DNA of 64,000 nucleotides from positions 1,054,001 to 1,118,000 of the forward strand of contig NZ_CP117449.1 of assembly GCF_030687835.1 (NCBI RefSeq), read 5' to 3'. Under the pieces are notes generated by a model. It searched no databases. It worked only from the letters and a program-made list of their open reading frames with translations, and was not told where the DNA came from. How positions within the stretch are numbered: position 1 is the first letter of the stretch; every line of letters begins with the position of its first letter. Position numbers and translations under genes: made by a program. Positions 9,601-18,866 of the stretch are shown piece by piece. Origin of the DNA: Pseudomonas hefeiensis. Its GTDB lineage: Bacteria > Pseudomonadota > Gammaproteobacteria > Pseudomonadales > Pseudomonadaceae.

Positions 9601-10509
9601 TTAGTGATGGTCTGGATACTCGCGATGCATCTGCTCAAGCAACGCGTCCTTGTCCTGCCACAACTGGTTGATCCAGCCCTGGAACTCCAGGCGATAGGCG
9701 CCGTCCTGGTCGTAGTTTCTGCCGATGAACTGCGGCGGGATTTTCAACTCCTGAAAATGCACCACCACTTCGTCAACCTTGCCGCAGAGCAAATCCCAGT
9801 ACCCCGGTCGGTCGCCTGGATAGTGGATGGTCACGTTGATGATCGACTCCAGCTGTTCGCCCATCGCGTCGAGCACAAATGCGATGCCCCCGGCTTTGGG
9901 CTTGAGCAGGTAGCGAAACGGTGACTGTTGCTGGGCATGCTTGCCTTCGGTGAAGCGCGTGCCTTCGACGAAGTTGAAGATGCCCACAGGGTTGTTGCGA
10001 AATTTCGCGCAGGTCTTGCGAGTGGTTTCCAGGTCCTTGCCTTTCTTCTCCGGGTATTTCTCCAGGTAAGCCTTGGAGTAGCGCTTCATGAACGGGAACC
10101 CCAGGGCCCACCAGGCCAGGCCGATCACCGGCACCCAGATCAGTTCCTGCTTGAGAAAGAACTTCAATGGACGGATGCGCCGGTTCAGCACGTATTGCAA
10201 CACCATGATGTCGACCCAACTCTGGTGGTTGCTGGTGATCAGGTACGAATGCTGGTAGTCCAGGTCTTCCAGGCCGCTAAGGTGCCAGCGGGTGCGGCGC
10301 AGCAGGTTCATCCAGGCCTTGTTGTTGCTGATCCAGGCTTCATGAATGTGGCTCATCAGCCAGTCGGTGAAACGCTGGGCGGCGGGGAAGGGCAGCAACA
10401 GTTTGAAGATTGCCACGATGAACAGCGGTGTGCAGCAGGCGATGGTGTTCAACGCCAACAGCAGCGAGGCAATGACGCCGCGCACGGGGGCAGGCAGGAA
10501 ATCCAGCAT
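9601..10509 (-). CDS. PlsC-type acyltransferase (YihG-like)
   Basis: A 302-residue membrane-associated 1-acylglycerol-3-phosphate acyltransferase family protein. It has an N-terminal hydrophobic segment ('GVIASLLLALNTIACCTPLFIVAIF'), the catalytic HX4D box in 'NHQSWVD' (about residues 88-94) and the glycerophosphate-binding 'FVEGTRFTEGK' motif. The acyl acceptor is not determined; the closest family type is YihG, reported to act on lysophospholipids. The start codon abuts the pta stop codon with no gap, so it is the second gene of a pta transcript. This order is kept in P. aeruginosa (PA0835-PA0834). Confidence 0.87.
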   Translation of the reverse strand: MLDFLPAPVRGVIASLLLALNTIACCTPLFIVAIFKLLLPFPAAQRFTDWLMSHIHEAWISNNKAWMNLLRRTRWHLSGLEDLDYQHSYLITSNHQSWVDIMVLQYVLNRRIRPLKFFLKQELIWVPVIGLAWWALGFPFMKRYSKAYLEKYPEKKGKDLETTRKTCAKFRNNPVGIFNFVEGTRFTEGKHAQQQSPFRYLLKPKAGGIAFVLDAMGEQLESIINVTIHYPGDRPGYWDLLCGKVDEVVVHFQELKIPPQFIGRNYDQDGAYRLEFQGWINQLWQDKDALLEQMHREYPDHH

Positions 10510-12609
10510 TTAAATATCCATGGGTCGGTTGGCGGCCTGGATCGCGGTCAGGGCGATGGTGTACACGATGTCGTCGACCTGAGCGCCGCGGGGCAAGTCG
10601 TTCACCGGTTTGCGCAGGCCTTGCAGCATGGGCCCGAGGCTGACGCAATCGGCGCTGCGTTGCACGGCCTTGTGGGTGGTGTTGCCGGTGTTCAGGTCCG
10701 GGAAGATGAACACCGTCGCCCGACCGGCCACCTGGCTATTGGGTGCCAGTTGTCGGGCCACGGTTTCGTTGGCGGCGGCGTCGTATTGCAGCGGCCCGTC
10801 GATCAGCAAACCGTGTTGCGCTTCGTGGGCCAGCAGGGTGGCTTCGCGGACTTTCTCCACCTCTTCACCGCTGGCCGACTCGCCGCTGGAATAACTGAGC
10901 ATTGCCACCCGTGGCGTGATGCCGAACGCGGCAGCCGAGTCGGCGCTTTGCAGGGCAATCTCCGCCAGCTCCGCGGCGCTGGGGTGCGGGTTCATCACAC
11001 AGTCGCCATAGACCAGCACTTCTTCGGGAAACAGCATGAAAAATACTGAAGACACCAGCGAGCATCCCGGGGCGGTCTTGATCAGTTGCAAGGCCGGGCG
11101 GATGGTGTTGGCGGTGGAGTGGATAACACCGGACACCAGCCCGTCGACCTCATCGAGCGCCAGCATCATGGTGCCAATCACCACGGTGTCTTCCAGTTGC
11201 TGCTCGGCCATCGGCGCGTTCAGGCTTTTACTCTTGCGCAGCCGCACCATTGGTTCGACGTAACGCTCGCGAATCGAATCCGGGTCGAGGATCTCCAGCC
11301 CCGGCGGCAGTTCGATGCCCTGGGCACGAGCCACTGCCTCGACGTCCGCCGGTTTGGCCAGCAGCACGCAGCGAGCGATGCCCCGGGCCTGGCAAATGGC
11401 AGCGGCCTGGACGGTCAGCGGTTCGCTACCCTCAGGCAGCACAATGCGTTTGTCGGCGGCCTGGGCGCGCTGGATCAATTGATAGCGGAACACGGCCGGC
11501 GACAACCGCATTTCCCGTGGCGTACCGCAACGCTGATGCAGCCACTTGGCATCCAGGTGGCTGGCGACGAAATCGGTGATGATCTCCGCACGTTCGCGGT
11601 CGTCGATTGGAATTTCCTTGTTCAAGCCATTGAGCAGGTTAGCGGTGTCGTAAGACCCGGTACTGACCGACAGCACCGGAAGGCCCGCCTGCAAGGCGCC
11701 TCGACACAGGTCCATGATGCGCGGGTCGGGCAGGGTGTCGCTGGTCAGCAGCAGGCCGGCCAACGGTACGCCGTTAAGCGCTGCCAGGCTCACGGCCAGG
11801 ATGATGTCGTCGCGATCACCAGGGGTCACCACCAGCACGCCGGGTTTAAGCAGCTCCACGGTGTTGCGCATGGTGCGGGCGCAAATGATGATGTTGCTCA
11901 TGCGCCGGGTTTCGTAATCGCCGGCATTGAGCACCTGCGCGCCCATCAAGTCGGCCACGTCGCGGGTGCGCGGGGCGTTGAGTTCGGGGCGGAACGGGAT
12001 GCAACCCAGCAGGCGGAAATCGCCGCTGCGCAACAGCGGCGAGTGCTCCTTGAGCCGCGCGGAGAAGACCTCCATGCTTTCCTCGGTGTGGACTTTGTTC
12101 AGGATCACGCCGAGGACTTTCGGGTCTTTCGGCCCGCCGAACAGTTGCGCCTGCAGCTCGACGCGACCGGAAAGCTCGGTCAGCACTTCGTTCTCCGGCG
12201 CCGACACCAGGATGACCTCGGCGTCCAGACTCTTGGCCAGGTGCAGGTTGACCCGCGCGGCATAGCTGGCATTGCGGGTCGGAACCATGCCTTCGACGAC
12301 CAGCACGTCCTTGCCGATGGCGGCCTGCTGGTAGAGGGTGATGATTTCTTCCAGCAGCTCATCGAGCTGGCCGTCGCCAAGCATGCGTTCGACGTGTGCC
12401 AGGCCCAGGGGCTGTGGCGGCTTGAGGCCATGGGTGCGGGCCACCAGTTCGGTGGAGCGTTCCGGCCCGGTATCGCCGGGATGGGGCTGGGCGATGGGCT
12501 TGAAAAAACCGACTTTCAGCCCGGCCCGTTCGAGTGTGCGCACCAGCCCGAGGCTGATGGAGGTCAGACCCACACCAAAATCGGTGGGCGCGATAAAAAA
12601 AGTTTGCAT
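10510..12609 (-). CDS. pta: Phosphate acetyltransferase
   Basis: Interconverts acetyl-CoA and acetyl phosphate. The 699-residue long-form Pta has an N-terminal BioD-like P-loop fold ('FFIAPTDFGVGLTSISLGLVR'), a central DRTGG domain (about 215-330) and the C-terminal catalytic PTA domain ('RIVLPEGSEPLTVQAA', 'GDCVMNPHPSAAELAEIA', 'PDLNTGNTTHKAVQRSA'). All are intact. In P. aeruginosa ackA lies directly upstream. Here the neighbouring upstream gene is DUF3565 and no ackA is seen, so acetyl phosphate must be made or used with a kinase encoded elsewhere, if present. Confidence 0.96.
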   Translation of the reverse strand: MQTFFIAPTDFGVGLTSISLGLVRTLERAGLKVGFFKPIAQPHPGDTGPERSTELVARTHGLKPPQPLGLAHVERMLGDGQLDELLEEIITLYQQAAIGKDVLVVEGMVPTRNASYAARVNLHLAKSLDAEVILVSAPENEVLTELSGRVELQAQLFGGPKDPKVLGVILNKVHTEESMEVFSARLKEHSPLLRSGDFRLLGCIPFRPELNAPRTRDVADLMGAQVLNAGDYETRRMSNIIICARTMRNTVELLKPGVLVVTPGDRDDIILAVSLAALNGVPLAGLLLTSDTLPDPRIMDLCRGALQAGLPVLSVSTGSYDTANLLNGLNKEIPIDDRERAEIITDFVASHLDAKWLHQRCGTPREMRLSPAVFRYQLIQRAQAADKRIVLPEGSEPLTVQAAAICQARGIARCVLLAKPADVEAVARAQGIELPPGLEILDPDSIRERYVEPMVRLRKSKSLNAPMAEQQLEDTVVIGTMMLALDEVDGLVSGVIHSTANTIRPALQLIKTAPGCSLVSSVFFMLFPEEVLVYGDCVMNPHPSAAELAEIALQSADSAAAFGITPRVAMLSYSSGESASGEEVEKVREATLLAHEAQHGLLIDGPLQYDAAANETVARQLAPNSQVAGRATVFIFPDLNTGNTTHKAVQRSADCVSLGPMLQGLRKPVNDLPRGAQVDDIVYTIALTAIQAANRPMDI

Positions 12610-12667
12610 GCGGATTCTCTAAAGGTGCATGGCAAAGGCGAGGCTATAACTGCCGTCTACCGTCAAT

Positions 12668-12976
12668 TCAGGCGCCAAGGTTATCGCTAACCGGGGCCTG
12701 TGCGCACCAGCCGCAGTTAAAGGACTGGCCAATTTTTTCAGTACGTTGGACAGGATCCAGCACCCAGTTGCGTGATTGCCACGGTGGCTGGTGGCGCAGG
12801 TGCTGGGTATGGCCGCAGGACAGCTCGACCACCCAGTGCCCGTCCTCATCCTTATGGAAACCTGTGACCGTTGGTCTGTTCGAGCAGGGCCGTTTGTCCG
12901 GGTTCCGTTCGCTTTCGGGCAAATCCTTGTTTAGACTTGTCCGTTCTTCATTCTTATGCAAAAGGTCTCGCCCCAT
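12668..12976 (-). CDS. DUF3565 zinc-ribbon-like small protein
   Basis: The conserved part 'PTVTGFHKDEDGHWVVELSCGHTQHLRH' through 'FNCGWCAQ' fits DUF3565, with a C-x-H-x2-H and C-x2-C set suggesting zinc binding. The function is unknown. The start is uncertain. Only two in-frame ATGs exist (13006 and 12976), and both fall on or inside the start of slyD on the opposite strand. The 35 or so residues before 'PTVTG' are not conserved-looking. A TTG next to AAGGA near 12920 is another option. The gene follows pta on the same strand in transcription order reversed (upstream of pta by about 60 bp). Confidence 0.7.
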   Translation of the reverse strand: MGRDLLHKNEERTSLNKDLPESERNPDKRPCSNRPTVTGFHKDEDGHWVVELSCGHTQHLRHQPPWQSRNWVLDPVQRTEKIGQSFNCGWCAQAPVSDNLGA

Positions 12977-13460
12977 GCTGATCGCCGCCAATAAGGCTGT
13001 CTCCATCGACTATACCCTGACCAACGACGCTGGTGAGGTCATCGACAGCTCTGCCGGCGGCGCTCCGCTGGTCTACCTGCATGGCGCAGGCAACATCATC
13101 CAGGGGTTGGAAAAAGCCCTGGAAGGCAAAACTTCCGGTGACGAGCTGAACGTTACCGTTGAGCCGGAAGATGCTTATGGCGAATACTCCGCCGAGCTGG
13201 TCAGCACCCTGAGTCGCAGCATGTTCGAAGGCGTGGATGAGCTGGAAGTGGGCATGCAGTTTCACGCCTCGGCGCCCGATGGCCAGATGCAGATCGTCAC
13301 CATCCGCGATCTGGAAGGCGATGACGTCACCGTTGACGGCAACCACCCACTGGCCGGTCAACGCTTGAACTTCCAGGTCAAGATTGTCGACATTCGTGAA
13401 GCCAGCCAGGAAGAAATCGCTCATGGTCACGTCCATGGCGAAGGTGGTCATCACCACTGA
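12975..13460 (+). CDS. slyD: FKBP-type peptidyl-prolyl isomerase SlyD
   Basis: Cytosolic prolyl isomerase and chaperone with metal-binding capacity. The 161-residue protein starts MLIAANKAVSIDYTL at 12975. It has the FKBP core split by the insert-in-flap domain (about residues 70-125), 'VYLHGAGNIIQGLEKALEG' and a short His-rich tail ('HGHVHGEGGHHH'), much shorter than the E. coli tail. An in-frame upstream extension to 12768 lacks SlyD similarity and overlaps DUF3565 on the other strand. A terminator follows at 13488-13509. The position next to pta and gpx matches P. aeruginosa PA0837. Confidence 0.94.
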   Translation: MLIAANKAVSIDYTLTNDAGEVIDSSAGGAPLVYLHGAGNIIQGLEKALEGKTSGDELNVTVEPEDAYGEYSAELVSTLSRSMFEGVDELEVGMQFHASAPDGQMQIVTIRDLEGDDVTVDGNHPLAGQRLNFQVKIVDIREASQEEIAHGHVHGEGGHHH

Positions 13461-13487
13461 TTTGTGCGCTACGCTCAAGTGAACTGG

Positions 13488-13509
13488 AAAGGCGCCTGAC
13501 GGCGCCTTT
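13488..13509 (+). terminator. Terminator after slyD
   Basis: Stem AAAGGCGCC / GGCGCCTTT with a 4-nt TGAC loop, followed by T residues. Confidence 0.9.
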
Positions 13510-13575
13510 TTAGTAGGTTGCTGCTAGCATCGCCCCATGGCTGTTCGAAAAGATCCGTAAACCCTGGAGTTCGTC

Positions 13576-14058
13576 ATGAGTGCTTTTCACGACCTTAAAC
13601 TTAAAGCCCTGGATGGTCAGGAGCTTGATCTGGCGCCGTTCAAGGGGCAAGTCGTGCTGGTGGTCAATGTCGCCTCCAAATGTGGCCTGACACCTCAGTA
13701 CGCTGCGTTGGAAAACCTCTATCAGCAATACAACGCCAAGGGCTTCTGTGTGCTGGGCCTGCCTTGTAATCAGTTCGCCGGACAGGAACCGGGGACGGAA
13801 CAGGAAATCCAGGATTTCTGCAGCCTCAATTATGGTGTGACGTTCCCGTTGTCCAGCAAGCTGGAAGTGAACGGGCCTGACCGTCATCAGTTGTACCGGC
13901 TGCTGGCGGGCGAGGGGGCCGAGTTTCCCGGGGACATCACCTGGAACTTCGAGAAATTCCTGCTGGGCAAGGACGGTCGGGTGCTGGCGCGTTTCTCACC
14001 GCGCACGACGCCGGATGATCCGGCCGTGATCCAGGCTATCGAAAAAGCCTTGGGCTGA
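13576..14058 (+). CDS. Glutathione peroxidase (Cys type)
   Basis: A 160-residue thioredoxin-fold peroxidase that reduces hydrogen or organic peroxides with thiol donors. The peroxidatic residue is Cys36 in 'NVASKCGLTPQY', not selenocysteine. 'LGLPCNQFAGQEPGTEQEIQDFC' supplies the Gln and a likely resolving Cys, and 'DITWNFEKFLLGKDG' supplies the Trp/Asn pair. Length is normal for BtuE-like bacterial enzymes, many of which use thioredoxin. CTGGAG lies before the ATG. The gene stands alone after slyD, as in P. aeruginosa PA0838. Confidence 0.93.
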   Translation: MSAFHDLKLKALDGQELDLAPFKGQVVLVVNVASKCGLTPQYAALENLYQQYNAKGFCVLGLPCNQFAGQEPGTEQEIQDFCSLNYGVTFPLSSKLEVNGPDRHQLYRLLAGEGAEFPGDITWNFEKFLLGKDGRVLARFSPRTTPDDPAVIQAIEKALG

Positions 14059-14216
14059 ACCTCTGGAGCAACCGCCCTGTGGCGAGTTTGGGCACACTCT
14101 TGCGGGCATCCTTTTGATCCTCAATCATTCAAATCAATAGTGCTACCCAATGCTCTCCATGGGCCATATTATCGCTGTCATATTCGACCTGCGACCCTGT
14201 TTCCGTGGAGTGTCCC

Positions 14217-15320
14217 ATGCCTGTAAAAGCTTTGTTCAAACCCTTTCATCTCGGTGCACTGGAGCTGCCGACCCGGGTAGTGATGGCGCCGATGACTCGC
14301 TCCTTTTCCCCAGGCGGCGTGCCGAACGCCAAGGTCGTGGAGTATTACCGCCGTCGTGCGGCGGCTGGCGTCGGTCTGATCATCACCGAAGGTACGACCA
14401 TCGGCCACAAGGCCTCCAACGGTTATCCGAACGTGCCACATTTTTACGGCGATGCCGCGCTGGCCGGCTGGAAGCAAGTGGTTGATGCAGTGCATGCCGA
14501 AGGCGGCAAGATCGTCCCGCAGCTCTGGCATGTCGGTAACGTGCGGAAATTGGGGACCGAGCCGGACGCCAGCGTGCCGGGCTATGGCCCGTCGGAAAAA
14601 CTCAAGGACGGCCAGGTCGTGGTTCACGGCATGACCCAAGCGGATATCGACGAAGTCATCGCAGCGTTCGCCCAGGCGGCGAAAGATGCCCAGAGCATCG
14701 GCATGGACGGCGTGGAAATTCACGGCGCCCATGGCTACCTGGTGGACCAGTTCTTCTGGGAGGGCAGCAACCAGCGCACCGACGGTTACGGTGGAAATCT
14801 GGCCAACCGTTCGCGCTTCGCCATCGAACTGATCCGCGCCGTGCGTGCGGCGGTGGGCGAAGGGTTCCCGATCATCTTCCGTTTCTCCCAATGGAAGCAG
14901 CAGGATTACACCGCGCGCCTGGTGCAAACACCAGAAGCCCTGGGCGAATTCCTCAAACCGTTGGCCGAAGCCGGTGTGGATATTTTTCACTGCTCGACAC
15001 GTCGTTTCTGGGAACCTGAATTCGAAGGTTCCGAGCTGAACCTGGCGGGCTGGACCCGCACCCTCACCGGCAAGCCAACCATCACCGTCGGCAGCGTTGG
15101 CCTGGATGGCGAGTTCCTGCAATTTATGGTCAACACCGACAAAGTCGCGCAGCCGGCCAGTCTGGAGAAACTGCTGGAGCGCCTGAATAATGATGAGTTC
15201 GACCTGGTGGCGGTGGGACGTGCGCTGCTGGTGGACCCGGATTGGGCGCAAAAAGTGCGTGAAGGGCGCGAGCAGGAGATCTTGCCGTTCAGCCGTGAGG
15301 CGTTGATGACGCTGGTTTAA
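14217..15320 (+). CDS. NADH:flavin oxidoreductase (Old Yellow Enzyme family)
   Basis: FMN-dependent TIM-barrel ene-reductase of 367 residues. Typical features are 'PTRVVMAPMTRSFSPGG', 'ITEGTTIGHKA', 'QLWHVGNV' (catalytic-site His with a tryptophan neighbour), 'EIHGAHGYLVDQFFW' and the phosphate-binding 'VAVGRALLVDPDW'. The physiological substrate is unknown; the family reduces activated C=C bonds and nitro compounds. The ATG at 14217 is chosen because GGAG lies 6 nt upstream; a GTG four codons earlier overlaps that site. It matches the P. aeruginosa gene order (PA0840). Confidence 0.9.
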   Translation: MPVKALFKPFHLGALELPTRVVMAPMTRSFSPGGVPNAKVVEYYRRRAAAGVGLIITEGTTIGHKASNGYPNVPHFYGDAALAGWKQVVDAVHAEGGKIVPQLWHVGNVRKLGTEPDASVPGYGPSEKLKDGQVVVHGMTQADIDEVIAAFAQAAKDAQSIGMDGVEIHGAHGYLVDQFFWEGSNQRTDGYGGNLANRSRFAIELIRAVRAAVGEGFPIIFRFSQWKQQDYTARLVQTPEALGEFLKPLAEAGVDIFHCSTRRFWEPEFEGSELNLAGWTRTLTGKPTITVGSVGLDGEFLQFMVNTDKVAQPASLEKLLERLNNDEFDLVAVGRALLVDPDWAQKVREGREQEILPFSREALMTLV

Positions 15321-15337
15321 GCGGCCTTGTAGGGCCT

Positions 15338-15430
15338 CATCGCGGGCAAGCCTTGCTCCCACACTATCTTCAGTGAGCACACTATATGTGAGCGACTGAT
15401 AACTCTGTGGGAGCCAGGCTTGCCCGCGAT
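15338..15430. repeat. REP pair in reversed (outward) orientation
   Basis: Arms are ATCGCGGGCAAGCCTTGCTCCCACA and, about 45 bp later, TGTGGGAGCCAGGCTTGCCCGCGAT. The order of ends is the reverse of the common REPIN (the cleft faces outward). It lies between the converging OYE and glycosyltransferase genes. Confidence 0.85.
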
Positions 15431-15435
15431 GCTTT

Positions 15436-16611
15436 TCAGCGCGGCGAGACCACCTGGGGCAACGATGACTCGATCTGACAAACCCCGCGCAACTGCGTCT
15501 CGAACTGCTCGATCACCGATGGCCAGCCCTGGCGACTGGCATGCTGGCGCGCATTGAGCCGCACGCAACGCAAGGTTTCACGCTCCTCCAGCAGCCACCG
15601 GGCCGCGTCGCAGAATGCCTCTTCATCCCCCGGCATGGCCAGCACGCCGTTATGACCATGGCGGATGTGTTGTGCCGCGGCGGCCTGATCGTAGGCCACC
15701 ACACCTAACCCGGATGCCAGTGCTTCCAGCACGACATTGCCGAAGGTTTCGGTCAGGCTCGGAAAGACGAATACATCCCCGGACGCATAATGGCTGGCCA
15801 ACGACTCGCCACGCTGGGCCCCACAAAAAATCGCTTCGGGCAGTTCCTGTTCCAGCGTGGCTCGTTGTGGACCGTCACCGACCACCACCAGTTTCAGCCG
15901 CCGTTCCGGGAAAGCGCTGCACAGTGTTTTGAAACTGCGTTTGAGCAAGTTCAGGTTCTTTTCCGGCGCCAGACGCCCGACATGGATCAGTGCAATATCG
16001 TCGTCGCCCAAGCCCCAGGCCTCACGCAAGGTTGTCGAGCGTTTGATCGGGTGGAACAGTTGGCTGTCCACACCGCGGGACAACAGCGCCACGCGCTCGA
16101 AATGCCGGCGTTCCAGCTCCATGCGCTGACTGAGGCTCGGCACCAGGGTCAGGCTGGAACGGTTGTGGAACCAACGCAGGTAATGGGTGAGCGCGCGACT
16201 CAATAACCCGAGGCCATACTGTTGGGTATATTGCTGGAAATTGGTGTGGAAGCCACTGACCACCGAGATGCCCAGGCGCCGCGCCGCTCGCAATGCCGAT
16301 AAACCCAGCGGCCCTTCCGTGGCGATGTACAGCACGTCCGGACGATGACGTTTCCAGCGCCGCAGCAGCTTGTGCATCGAAGCCTGGCCCCACTGCAAGC
16401 CCGGATACCCCGGTAACGGCCAGCCGCGGCACAGCAACAACTGCTCGTCACTGGCCTGGCGCTGGTCGCCAGCCTGACGGGGCCGTATCAATTCCACCTG
16501 ATGCCCGCGGGCGCGCAAGCCGTCGCACAGGCGGCCCAGGGTATTGGCCACGCCATTGATTTCCGGCGGGAAGGTTTCGGTGATGAGGGTGATATGCAGG
16601 TGTGTGATCAT
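15436..16611 (-). CDS. Glycosyltransferase family 4 (GT-B)
   Basis: A 391-residue retaining glycosyltransferase resembling the MgtA/PimB-type GDP-mannose-dependent mannosyltransferases. The N-domain begins 'ITLITETFPPEINGVANTLGRL'. The C-domain has 'IHVGRLAPEKNLNLL' and the nucleotide-sugar 'FPSLTETFGNVVLEALASGLGVVAYD' with the GT4 E-x7-E motif. The acceptor is unknown; a glycolipid is likely. I prefer the ATG at 16611 (MITHLHITLITE) to one eight codons upstream, since it starts at the first beta strand. It sits about 60 bp downstream of cysZ on the same strand. Confidence 0.88.
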   Translation of the reverse strand: MITHLHITLITETFPPEINGVANTLGRLCDGLRARGHQVELIRPRQAGDQRQASDEQLLLCRGWPLPGYPGLQWGQASMHKLLRRWKRHRPDVLYIATEGPLGLSALRAARRLGISVVSGFHTNFQQYTQQYGLGLLSRALTHYLRWFHNRSSLTLVPSLSQRMELERRHFERVALLSRGVDSQLFHPIKRSTTLREAWGLGDDDIALIHVGRLAPEKNLNLLKRSFKTLCSAFPERRLKLVVVGDGPQRATLEQELPEAIFCGAQRGESLASHYASGDVFVFPSLTETFGNVVLEALASGLGVVAYDQAAAAQHIRHGHNGVLAMPGDEEAFCDAARWLLEERETLRCVRLNARQHASRQGWPSVIEQFETQLRGVCQIESSLPQVVSPR

Positions 16612-16674
16612 GACCCCAGTGTCGACCGGGGCCATTTCGCCATTATGACGCTTGGATGATGGATTTGTGACCGG

Positions 16675-17430
16675 TCAGCCTTGCCGGGCCAACGCGGTCT
16701 CGGCGCCTTGCTCGCGGACCCAGAACAAGGTCGCCCCGGCCACCGCCGCCGGCATCATCAGGATGTTGACCACCGGGATCAGCAGCACCAGGTACACGCT
16801 GCCACCAAAGCCCAGGCTCTGCCAGCGTTTTTCCCGCAGCCAGGCGAGCATTTCGTTCCAGCCCAGCTTGTGGTTGTCCGCCGGGTAGTCGATGTACTGG
16901 ATCGCCATCATCCACACCCCGAACAGCAGCCACAACGGCGCGGCCACGATATTGATCACCGGAATGAAGGACAGCACCAGCAGGCCCAGGGCGCGAGGCA
17001 GGAAATAGCCGAGCTTGCGTGCCTCCCGGGCCAGGGTGCGCGGGATCATGGCGATCAACTCGGCCCAACTGAAGGCCGGGAAATCGTCGCTGCCACGGAT
17101 CACCACTTCGACTTTCTCCGCGAGAAAACCGTTGAACGGCGCGGCGATGATATTGGCAAGCATGGTGAAGGTGAAAAACACCATCAGCACCACGAGCACC
17201 ACGAACAGCGGCCACAGGACATAGTTGAGAAAGCTCAGCCAATCCGGCAACGACGGCATCAGCGTGTCGACCCACAGGCTGAACTGGTGGCCGGCCAGGT
17301 AGATCAATCCGACGAACAGCACCAGGTTGATCATCAATGGCAATAGCACAAACAATCGCAGACCCGGGCTTAAGACCAGTTTGAGGCCTTCTTGCAAATA
17401 TTGCGGGCCGGACAGGACGGGGGCGGGCAT
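16675..17430 (-). CDS. cysZ: Sulfate transporter CysZ
   Basis: A 251-residue inner-membrane protein of the CysZ/EI24 family, a sulfate permease supporting cysteine synthesis. It has hydrophobic segments at about residues 25-48, 66-95, 145-180 and 205-230 and the conserved '[16 protein letters not shown]' and '[18 protein letters not shown]' stretches. The start [16 protein letters not shown] at 17430 matches the family; an upstream in-frame ATG at 17511 adds 27 basic residues without similarity. It is the second sulfate-assimilation locus in the window, far from cysD/cysNC. Confidence 0.9.
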   Translation of the reverse strand: MPAPVLSGPQYLQEGLKLVLSPGLRLFVLLPLMINLVLFVGLIYLAGHQFSLWVDTLMPSLPDWLSFLNYVLWPLFVVLVVLMVFFTFTMLANIIAAPFNGFLAEKVEVVIRGSDDFPAFSWAELIAMIPRTLAREARKLGYFLPRALGLLVLSFIPVINIVAAPLWLLFGVWMMAIQYIDYPADNHKLGWNEMLAWLREKRWQSLGFGGSVYLVLLIPVVNILMMPAAVAGATLFWVREQGAETALARQG

Positions 17431-17589
17431 AGGAGGCTCCGAGCGAAGATGAACGCGCCGACCATACCGGCTTTGCCGGGCTCGGGAAAGCATCGACATG
17501 GCGTGTAACAACGTTTGCCGAGTTTATTGAGCTGACCGGTCTGGATAGAGCTCACCTATGAGCTGGATTGTTAAACCGTATTTCCTTAA

Positions 17590-18696
<1,107 letters not shown>

Positions 18697-18708
18697 TTCA
18701 ACAGGTAC

Positions 18709-18737
18709 AAAAAAACCGGCTTCGGCCGGTTTTTTTA
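18709..18737 (+). terminator. Terminator after trxB
   Basis: A-run and ACCGGC stem, TTCG tetraloop, GCCGGT and seven T residues. Confidence 0.95.
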
Positions 18738-18762
18738 TGCGCGGGTGTTCAACACCGGCCTC

Positions 18763-18854
18763 CTGTGGGAGCGGGCTTGCTCGCGAAGGCGGTGTGTCTG
18801 TTGACATTGATGTCGACTGGAGCACCGCTTTCGCGAGCAAGCCCGCTCCCACAG
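18763..18854. repeat. REPIN
   Basis: Inverted pair CTGTGGGAGCGGGCTTGCTC ... GAGCAAGCCCGCTCCCACAG between the converging trxB and aminotransferase genes. Confidence 0.93.
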
Positions 18855-18866
18855 TTTTTTTGCATT

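Noticed and set aside
11086..12690. A 534-codon plus-strand frame opposite pta
   Set aside because: No recognisable domain; low-complexity Gln/His/Arg-rich translation typical of an antisense frame.
14205..14216. GTG start of the Old Yellow Enzyme at 14205
   Set aside because: The GGAG ribosome site for the ATG at 14217 overlaps it.
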